Assembly: GCA_944326825.1 (NCBI GenBank)
Contig: CALVFL010000042.1
Location: 1-38,835 of the forward strand
DNA: 38,835 nucleotides
From: an uncultured Erysipelotrichaceae bacterium
Lineage (GTDB): Bacteria > Bacillota_I > Bacilli_A > Erysipelotrichales > Erysipelotrichaceae
Direction of reading: 5' to 3'
Positions 31,264 to 38,835 of this stretch are shown in pieces. Each line of letters begins with the position of its first letter. The stretch's first letter is position 1. The notes beneath the pieces were generated by a model, which was not told where the DNA came from, did not search any database, and saw only the letters and a program-made list of their open reading frames with translations. The position numbers and the translations under genes were made by a program.

Positions 31264-33849
31264 ATGAAGAGAATATTTAAAATATCCTGTCTTATAATCT
31301 GTTTGCTGATGACTTTAGGAGTCTTTGGCAGCAATCTAAACATTCAGATAAGTGCTGATGATGAATATGCTTTGGCTTGCAGCAATTTTGAAGTATCTAA
31401 GATAACCGATGACGGCAAGTTTGAAAAGTATAACTGTTACAGCGATTTTGAAACAGCCAATGCCAAGATGAAAGAGCTGGGCAAAGACTATGTCGTCAGA
31501 CATAACACTTCAAAATCAGCCACCAAGATCGTTTCGATGGTCGAAGGTGTAGTTTATGCTGTGGGCAGAGATGACAGCTCTACGATCAATCTTTATAACG
31601 GCATCAGACCGACAAGTGACTATAAGAGTACCTATATCGCTACCGGATATGAACTTAATTATGACTATACAGTCGTTTATTATCCAAGCGGTGAATATGA
31701 AAGTGACGGCTATGCCAAGATCTCGATGAATGGTTTTGACGGTTATGTCGATCTTATCAATATTGACTTAGTGCCTTCTAAATTCTTGGAAAAAGGCTTG
31801 CCGATCAAACTTGGCGGCAATGATTATCGTGGTTCTTCCAGCAAAGCTCAAGAAGTGATCATGACCCAGAATTACTACGAAGCCAAAGTCAATGGCAATT
31901 ATACCGATCTTGTCTACTATGCGCACATGAATTATCCCAACAAGAATGATCTTTACGCTACGACTTATACTTACCGGATCGGTCCGGCACCATCTGAAAT
32001 GCAAACAGGTGTCAGATATTATTCTCGCAATGGCTATGAATTCTATACTGATCCGCAGTTTAAGAACTTCGCTTTTGAATACTATCCTTATTATCAATAT
32101 CTGCCTTTAAGATCCAAGTCTAATATTTCGGCTGATGATCTCAATAAAGCTTTACTTTCAGTCAAAGGAAGCAATACTAATTCCGTGCTTAAAGGTAACG
32201 GCGCTGCCTTTATCGAAGCCCAGGAAACTTATGGTGTAAATGCATTGTTGCTTTATGCGATGGCTTGTCAAGAGAGCGCCTGGGGTACAAGCGGCTATGC
32301 ATTAAACAGAAATAACTTATTCGGATGGAACGCTTTTGACTCTGACCCGGATAGAGCTTCTTATTTTGACAGTGTCAAAGACTGTGTTATCCAGATGGCT
32401 GGCGCTAATTTAAGAGGTTATTTAGATATAACGGATGCCCGTTACTTTTCATCAAGCCTTGGCAATAAAGGTTCAGGCTTTAATCTGATGTATGCCAGCG
32501 ATCCATACTGGGGCATGTCGATAGCTTCGATCGCTTATCAGATCGATAAGATGACTAATAATAACGATGGTACATTGAGTGATTATGATACTTATAATGT
32601 AGCTGTTATTGATACATTAAACACACCGATTAAAGCCAGTGCTGACGATAAATCAACGACTTATTACAATGCCACTTATGGTCGCAACTATTTAGAAGCT
32701 TTTACTGTCATCGTTTTAGGTAAAGAGGGTGATTACACTAAGATCCAGTTTACTAATCCTGTAGATTCAAATGGAATGGTAAGTGGTAATCTTGATACTC
32801 TTGTTCCTTATGATTTTAATACCAGTGTAGCATATGTAAAGACTAGCGATATTCATATGATATATGGAGATAAGACAGATGTTCCAACACTGCCAGAAGA
32901 GCCGGAAGAACCTGTAGATCAATCAAATGTCGCTATGGTTATAAATGATTTTACTTTAACTGATGATGGTAGTTTAAATATAGATGGTAAAGTGTATGCA
33001 ACCGGACAAAACTATGTTGATAAAGATAAAATATCTCATGAACTATTGATTATCGATGCAGAAAGTAATGAAGTAGTATTAAAGCAAACACTTGAAACTA
33101 TCGAAACAAATGGTGATATATTAAATGACGGTTATGATTATAAGTATACCGGTTTTAAAGGGACTGTTGACTTAAATGATCTAAACCTAGGAAGTTATTA
33201 TTTAAAGATCAAATTTATAAACGGTGACTATCAACAGACCGTAAATCTTCGATCTATTAATCTGGATTATTCACAACAGATTATTAGAAAAGATGATAAG
33301 ATCTATAATTTGACCACTAATATCATTTATAATGTTCGTTTTGAATTAGATATTACTAAAACACTATTTGATTATGAAAATATCAATAAACCAACTGTTC
33401 AAAAATCAATTATTACTCCTTACTCATTAGAGATAGATGATAATGGAATATTATCATTTGATGGACATGGTTATATACAATATGCTGATTTTGGAAAAGA
33501 TGATAATACGAATTATGAGCTTTATTTAGCGAATTCGGAAGGTATGAAATATCAATTCCAGATTAATAAAACTGCATGCCGTTATGATATATCATCTGTT
33601 TTGGGAGTAGATTATGATTTGAGTGACACGTGTTTTGAAGCGAGCATAGATCTCAACGATATTCCGAAAGGGGAATATGATGTAATGATCGTTATGTCAA
33701 CAAATGATTATTATGATATATACTATTTGACCGATAGTGGAAATCGTATTTCCGATGAATTTGTTAACAGTAAAAAATCATATAAATTGCATGTTGTAAG
33801 TGATCGTTTCAAGATCAAACTTAATGTGGAGGACTTAGTTAATGAGTAA
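31264..33849 (+). CDS. Secreted N-acetylglucosaminidase with two tandem C-terminal repeat domains
   Basis: An 861-residue exported protein. A signal peptide (about 1-32, MKRIFKISCLIICLLMTLGV) is followed by an N-terminal region of unknown type, a glucosaminidase domain of the LytD/Auto type (about 300-430, with probable catalytic Glu337 in CQESAWG and the YALNRNNLFGWNAFD segment), an SH3-like region, a Pro/Glu linker near 540-552, and two related beta domains (about 555-672 and 714-848). The glucosaminidase would cut GlcNAc-MurNAc bonds in peptidoglycan. Repeat domains share LxxDxGxLxxDGxxY and a DLNDxxxGxY strand. The part after about 32,750 uses more ATA/ATT and fewer GATC sites than the rest of the window, suggesting a different history. 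The start directly follows the previous stop; the end overlaps the PASTA gene by 8 nt. Confidence 0.87.
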   Translation: MKRIFKISCLIICLLMTLGVFGSNLNIQISADDEYALACSNFEVSKITDDGKFEKYNCYSDFETANAKMKELGKDYVVRHNTSKSATKIVSMVEGVVYAVGRDDSSTINLYNGIRPTSDYKSTYIATGYELNYDYTVVYYPSGEYESDGYAKISMNGFDGYVDLINIDLVPSKFLEKGLPIKLGGNDYRGSSSKAQEVIMTQNYYEAKVNGNYTDLVYYAHMNYPNKNDLYATTYTYRIGPAPSEMQTGVRYYSRNGYEFYTDPQFKNFAFEYYPYYQYLPLRSKSNISADDLNKALLSVKGSNTNSVLKGNGAAFIEAQETYGVNALLLYAMACQESAWGTSGYALNRNNLFGWNAFDSDPDRASYFDSVKDCVIQMAGANLRGYLDITDARYFSSSLGNKGSGFNLMYASDPYWGMSIASIAYQIDKMTNNNDGTLSDYDTYNVAVIDTLNTPIKASADDKSTTYYNATYGRNYLEAFTVIVLGKEGDYTKIQFTNPVDSNGMVSGNLDTLVPYDFNTSVAYVKTSDIHMIYGDKTDVPTLPEEPEEPVDQSNVAMVINDFTLTDDGSLNIDGKVYATGQNYVDKDKISHELLIIDAESNEVVLKQTLETIETNGDILNDGYDYKYTGFKGTVDLNDLNLGSYYLKIKFINGDYQQTVNLRSINLDYSQQIIRKDDKIYNLTTNIIYNVRFELDITKTLFDYENINKPTVQKSIITPYSLEIDDNGILSFDGHGYIQYADFGKDDNTNYELYLANSEGMKYQFQINKTACRYDISSVLGVDYDLSDTCFEASIDLNDIPKGEYDVMIVMSTNDYYDIYYLTDSGNRISDEFVNSKKSYKLHVVSDRFKIKLNVEDLVNE

Positions 33850-35422
33850 AATAAAAGAACTGTTTAAAGACAAATTGATCTTAGGATTATCGATCGGTTT
33901 GGCTATTGTTGCAGCTATAATAATCGGTATGCTTATCTTCAGATTTGTCTTGAATCAGAATGTTACTGCTATAAGTTTTTCACAGTTGACTAAAGATGAA
34001 ATAACAGAGTGGTATGTCAGTGAGTTTCATACTGAAGAAGGTCTAAAGTTTGAATATGAATATTCTGATGAGATCGCCAAAGATAAAGTTATTTCACAAT
34101 CTGTAGCTGAAGGTGAAAAGATCAATAAAAAAGATGGTCTTACTATTGTATTGTCTGATGGTGCTGATCCGGAAGTAGAATTTGAATTACCGGATTTTGT
34201 AAAAGAAAAGTATGATCTTGAAAAGATCCAAAAGTATTTTGAGGATAATAAATTCCCTGATGTAACTTATCAGTATGTTATCTCTGATGAACCCTTATAT
34301 ACAGTAATCGATATAAACGTATCCGGTAAAGTAAAAAGAGGTACAGCAATCATCGTAACTATTTCTGCTGCTGATGATGTAACACAGATCAAGACTAATG
34401 TGCCTGATCTTAAAACCTATTCCTTAGCTAATGCTAGAGCTTGGGCATCATCTTATGCGATCAATCTAACTATCAATTTCATCTTATCAGATAGTGAAAC
34501 TATGGGTAAGATCTTATCACAAACGATCGCTCCTAATACGGAAGTTACCGGAGGAACTGAGATCAGGATCGAAGTAGTTGGTAAAGAAGTACCAAATGTT
34601 GTTGGAAAAACACAAAGCCAGGCTGTATCTGCTTTAAAAAATGCCGGTTTCAGCACCTCGGTCAGTGAAGAATATTCATCAAGCGTAGAAAAGGGTACAG
34701 TCATTTCAACAAGTCCTAAGGCTTCTTCGGTCGTTGAAAATGGCTCTAAAGTAAAGGTGGTAGTATCTGCCGGCCCTAATCCTGCCAATGTCTATGTAAC
34801 GATCAAAGATAAGGTCGGAACGAGTGAAAGTTCATTCAAATCTTATATAACTGGTCTTGGCCTAAGCTCACCATCTCATTCAGGATCATATTATAGTGAT
34901 TCTGTTGAAAAAGGTATGATCTTATCTCATACTTCTGGCAGAGTTAATCTGCTTACAAAAGTAACCTACGAATTATCTAAAGGAGCTTACTCTTTAGGTG
35001 ACGGCAGTCGCTTTAACGGCATGTCATTGAGTTCTGCTCAAAAAGAGATCAATAATGCCAATGATTTAAGAGCAGGGGTAAAATTCAATTATACTAGCGA
35101 ATACAGTGATTCAGTATCGAAGAATGAATTATATGGCTGTAGTGTATCTGGCAAAACCTTGACCTGCAAAGTATCTAAAGGTAAATTGAATTACTACGCA
35201 ATTCCTTCGCGAGAGGAATTGAGTATTCCTGGAAATTACAACCAAGCTTATAATCATATCTTAGATGTTCTGGGTGGTTTTGACCTTGAAATTGTTCCGG
35301 TCAGTGATCCTAATTATAATTCAGGTGTCGTAGTAGCAGTTTATGTAGATGGTGAAATTTATAACGCTTCATGGGCTAAATATCCTGAGTACACACATGT
35401 AAAAGTAGAATTGAATAAATAA
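33842..35422 (+). CDS. Membrane-anchored PASTA-repeat protein without kinase domain
   Basis: A 526-residue protein: a short basic cytoplasmic tail, one transmembrane helix (about 11-33) and about seven PASTA-like repeats of 60-70 residues outside. Approximate spans are 41-108, 112-177, 184-247, 249-310, 316-381, 382-446 and 450-526. The fourth is the most canonical (VPNVVGKTQSQAVSALKNAG, then KGTVISTSPKASSVVENGSK). Repeat six contains Cys433 and Cys442, a possible disulfide. PASTA repeats bind muropeptides and are normally attached to PknB-type kinases or PBP2x; here neither domain is present. GGAGGA lies before the start, which overlaps the glucosaminidase stop. It could sense, dock on or space the cell wall, perhaps guiding the hydrolase encoded just upstream (inference). 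Confidence 0.88.
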   Translation: MSKIKELFKDKLILGLSIGLAIVAAIIIGMLIFRFVLNQNVTAISFSQLTKDEITEWYVSEFHTEEGLKFEYEYSDEIAKDKVISQSVAEGEKINKKDGLTIVLSDGADPEVEFELPDFVKEKYDLEKIQKYFEDNKFPDVTYQYVISDEPLYTVIDINVSGKVKRGTAIIVTISAADDVTQIKTNVPDLKTYSLANARAWASSYAINLTINFILSDSETMGKILSQTIAPNTEVTGGTEIRIEVVGKEVPNVVGKTQSQAVSALKNAGFSTSVSEEYSSSVEKGTVISTSPKASSVVENGSKVKVVVSAGPNPANVYVTIKDKVGTSESSFKSYITGLGLSSPSHSGSYYSDSVEKGMILSHTSGRVNLLTKVTYELSKGAYSLGDGSRFNGMSLSSAQKEINNANDLRAGVKFNYTSEYSDSVSKNELYGCSVSGKTLTCKVSKGKLNYYAIPSREELSIPGNYNQAYNHILDVLGGFDLEIVPVSDPNYNSGVVVAVYVDGEIYNASWAKYPEYTHVKVELNK

Positions 35423-35425
35423 TGT

Positions 35426-35932
35426 ATGAAAGAGTTAATGGATGAAATGATGATATATCGTTCTATCAAGCGTATATCACACGAGATCATAGAAAAGAAT
35501 AAAGGTGTTGATGATTTAGTTATCATCGGTATTAAGACAAGAGGTGTAGCTTTAGCTAAACGGCTTCATGACAATATCGAGATCATTGAAGGGAAGAAAG
35601 TTCCTTATTTGACTTTAGATGTTAAACCATGGCGTGATGATAATGTTACTTCGATACCTATTGCTGATCTTAATTATGATCTCAACAACAAGATCGTCGT
35701 GTTATGCGATGATGTGCTGCATACCGGACGTACAGCCAGAGCAGCAATGGATGGCATCATGCATTATGGCAGAGCTAAAATGATCGAACTGGCTGTCTTG
35801 ATCGACAGAGGCCATCGTGAATTGCCGATCAAGGCTGACTTTGTCGGCAAAAATATTCCGACCGGCCAAAACGAGAGGATCGAAGTCAAGTTTAAAGAAT
35901 TCGATAATGAAGATAAGGTAGTTATCGTTTAA
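35426..35932 (+). CDS. pyrR: PyrR bifunctional regulator / uracil phosphoribosyltransferase
   Basis: A 168-residue PRTase-fold protein closely resembling PyrR: RISHEIIEKNKGVDDLVIIG at the start, the PRPP loop VVLCDDVLHTGRTARAAMD, and the PyrR-specific LAVLIDRGHRELPIKADFVG and GKNIPTGQNERIEV. PyrR binds UMP and attenuates pyr mRNA in many Firmicutes, with weak UPRTase activity. It is slightly shorter than B. subtilis PyrR (181). The start is uncertain because the ribosome site is weak; ATGs at 35438, 35447 and 35450 are alternatives, but alignment to PyrR favours 35426. No pyr biosynthetic gene or PyrR-binding attenuator is in the window; it is the last gene of the envelope operon. Confidence 0.9.
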   Translation: MKELMDEMMIYRSIKRISHEIIEKNKGVDDLVIIGIKTRGVALAKRLHDNIEIIEGKKVPYLTLDVKPWRDDNVTSIPIADLNYDLNNKIVVLCDDVLHTGRTARAAMDGIMHYGRAKMIELAVLIDRGHRELPIKADFVGKNIPTGQNERIEVKFKEFDNEDKVVIV

Positions 35933-35962
35933 GGCGTGAAGATTGATCGACACGCCTTTTAT
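35931..35962 (+). terminator. Intrinsic terminator after pyrR
   Basis: AAGGCGTG (35931-35938), 12-nt loop, CACGCCTT (35951-35958), then TTTTAT. It overlaps the pyrR stop codon and closes the operon that begins at 30124. Confidence 0.85.
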
Positions 35963-35970
35963 CTTATTCA

Positions 35971-35979
35971 TGGTACAAT
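35971..35979 (+). promoter_or_regulatory. Promoter of the NadD-like gene, extended -10
   Basis: TGGTACAAT at 35971-35979 is an extended -10 about 20 nt before the ATG at 35999; a weak AAGAGAG serves as ribosome site. It shows that translation does not begin at the upstream in-frame ATG at 35936, which lies in the pyrR terminator. Confidence 0.6.
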
Positions 35980-35998
35980 ATTGAAAAGAGAGTTTAAG

Positions 35999-36538
35999 AT
36001 GAAAATCGGAGTATTTGTCGGCAGTTTTGATCCTTTGCATAAAGGGCACATCAATTTAGTCAATCATCTTTTGGAACACAAAATCGTTGATAAGGTTTTG
36101 ATCGTGGCAACGATGGATTATCCTTTTAAAAACATTAAAACTTCTTTAATCGATAGACTTGCGATGCTTGATATGATCAAAAGTGAAAACATCATCATCG
36201 ATCATCAGCATAATCAGATCAGATATACTTATGAATTATTAAAAACTCTAACAACCGAAAATCCTCATGATGATTTTAAACTTGTCATCGGCAGTGATAA
36301 TTATCAAAACTTCTTCCACTGGAAAGACAGCGATAAGATCTTAAGTTTTGGGCTGATCGTAGCTTTAAGAGATGATATGTCTTTAAGTGATCCTTCTTTG
36401 AATATTGAATTTATAAAAGGGGATTTTGGTGCCATCTCTTCATCACTTATCAGAAGCGATGTCTATAAATATCATCACTTTTTAGAGAAAAGAGTGTATG
36501 AATATATCATTAAACATGGACTTTATATCAATAATTGA
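35999..36538 (+). CDS. nadD: NadD-like nicotinate-nucleotide adenylyltransferase
   Basis: A 179-residue nucleotidyltransferase. GSFDPLHKGH (8-17) is the HxGH ATP-binding signature, VIGSDNYQNFFHWKDSDKIL matches the (A/S)DN...W segment of NadD, and ISSSLIRS with the closing LEKRVYEYIIKHGLY is the NadD-type ISSTxIR block and C-terminus. NadD makes nicotinate adenine dinucleotide in NAD synthesis. The first 35 residues also resemble CoaD (phosphopantetheine adenylyltransferase), but CoaD's C-terminal SSS(L/F)V(K/R) block differs. Its usual neighbour yqeK is 25 kb away in this genome. Start is taken at 35999, right before MKIGVFVGSFDP; a promoter lies between it and pyrR. Confidence 0.72.
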   Translation: MKIGVFVGSFDPLHKGHINLVNHLLEHKIVDKVLIVATMDYPFKNIKTSLIDRLAMLDMIKSENIIIDHQHNQIRYTYELLKTLTTENPHDDFKLVIGSDNYQNFFHWKDSDKILSFGLIVALRDDMSLSDPSLNIEFIKGDFGAISSSLIRSDVYKYHHFLEKRVYEYIIKHGLYINN

Positions 36539-36588
36539 TTATCATAGGCTGTAGATAAAGATGTTCTTTTATTTTAAAGGGGGATAAA

Positions 36589-37110
36589 ATGATTTCTTTA
36601 TACATTCCAGCTTTAGATGATTATTACTATGAAGCCAAAGTCAACAGTGATCCTAAGACGATGTCTTATAACGCCGGTTATAATCTTAAGGATGAACATT
36701 ACCATTATTTGACCGGCTGTATCGATTTTCCCAAAAAGTGCTGGGAAGAAAAATACCGGCTTCGCATCAATGAGAAACGCTACTTTGCCTATGTTTATGA
36801 TGATGAATTGAAAGATTATGTGGGCTATGTATATTATCAATATAACAAGGAGAAGAAAGCTTATTATTGCGGTGTTGTGATTGAAGATAAATATCGTCAT
36901 CAAGGTTATGGCAAGAAAGCCTTGATAGAGCTTATAAAGGTCGCCAAAGAGAATCATGTGCTTGAGCTTTATGATGATTTTGAGATCGGCAGGGAAGATG
37001 CGTTGCGTTTATTCAAGTCTTGCGGTTTCAAGGTCGTCGGTTATTCGATTGCCAAACGTTTTAATAAATGTCAAAAGATCGCTTTGCTGAAGTTGAGCCT
37101 TAATGTTTGA
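36589..37110 (+). CDS. GNAT family N-acetyltransferase
   Basis: A 173-residue acetyltransferase with the acetyl-CoA loop RHQGYGKKA at 103-111 in motif A (preceded by the strand YYCGVVIEDKY), then ALRLFKSCGFKVVGY as motif B. The substrate is unknown. AAAGGGGG precedes the ATG. It follows the NadD-like gene by 50 nt on the same strand, without a recognised promoter or terminator between, so the two may be one unit. A strong terminator comes after it. Confidence 0.85.
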   Translation: MISLYIPALDDYYYEAKVNSDPKTMSYNAGYNLKDEHYHYLTGCIDFPKKCWEEKYRLRINEKRYFAYVYDDELKDYVGYVYYQYNKEKKAYYCGVVIEDKYRHQGYGKKALIELIKVAKENHVLELYDDFEIGREDALRLFKSCGFKVVGYSIAKRFNKCQKIALLKLSLNV

Positions 37111-37114
37111 TAGA

Positions 37115-37138
37115 TGCAGTCTAATGACTGCACTTTTT
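37115..37138 (+). terminator. Intrinsic terminator after the GNAT gene
   Basis: TGCAGTC (37115-37121), loop TAAT, GACTGCA (37126-37132), then CTTTTT. A clear 7-bp stem with T-run. Confidence 0.85.

Positions 37139-38835
<1,697 letters not shown>

Noticed and set aside
35422..35445. Tiny ORF beginning at the ATG at 35422
   Set aside because: Seven codons only, overlapping the PASTA stop; more likely noise around the weak pyrR start.
35936..35998. Upstream start at 35936 for the NadD-like protein
   Set aside because: It falls in the pyrR terminator and before an extended -10 promoter; the conserved N-terminus begins at 35999.

Overview
The window looks like chromosomal DNA of a compact, fairly AT-rich Bacillota. 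Gene families and order (the yqeG-yqeH-yhbY-yqeK-rsfS block, PlsY, DnaD, a T-box leader on valS, PyrR, tig-lon-engB) point to the low-GC Gram-positives. PPDK and pyruvate:ferredoxin oxidoreductase suggest an anaerobic fermenter. The absence of clpX between tig and lon and the Mollicutes-like compactness suggest Erysipelotrichia or a relative; this placement is inference. TGA works as a stop, so the code is standard. No rRNA, tRNA, CRISPR array, phage or insertion sequence was found.

Layout. 1-82: tail of an unknown upstream transcript with a terminator. 123-2301: SIMPL-domain protein and ClC antiporter, convergent with plsY. 3026-7421: topoisomerase IV (parE-parC), meeting a HAD phosphatase head-on. 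8111-13283: one long run of overlapping genes for ribosome assembly and housekeeping (yqeG, yqeH, yhbY, yqeK, rsfS, a methyltransferase, mtnN, dnaD, nth), convergent with a UPF0371/DUF1846 gene. 14811-19783: an unrecognised acidic protein, then trigger factor, Lon and EngB (protein quality control and ribosome assembly). 19780-23581: T-box, valS and a membrane-anchored alpha/beta hydrolase. 23637-29926: ppdK, MATE exporter, RseP site-2 protease and galE.

30124-35932 is the most unusual part. Five tightly packed genes encode a solitary Phd/YefM-type antitoxin-like protein with no toxin, a membrane-anchored protein of unknown family, a secreted glucosaminidase with two tandem C-terminal repeat domains, a membrane-anchored protein built of about seven PASTA-like repeats but no kinase, and PyrR. 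A good promoter whose -10 is covered by an inverted repeat stands before the antitoxin-like gene, so autoregulation of a cell-wall operon is a reasonable hypothesis. The window ends with a NadD-like adenylyltransferase (missing from its usual place beside yqeK), a GNAT acetyltransferase and the first 534 codons of nifJ.

Regulatory signals are easy to read. Most promoters have an extended -10 (TGnTATAAT). Two divergent gene pairs have interlocked promoters, and three genes there have a -10 exactly 6 nt before the ATG and no Shine-Dalgarno, which predicts leaderless mRNAs. GATC is strikingly abundant, apparently through a preference for G-ending codons before ATC, and it thins out in the C-terminal half of the glucosaminidase gene.
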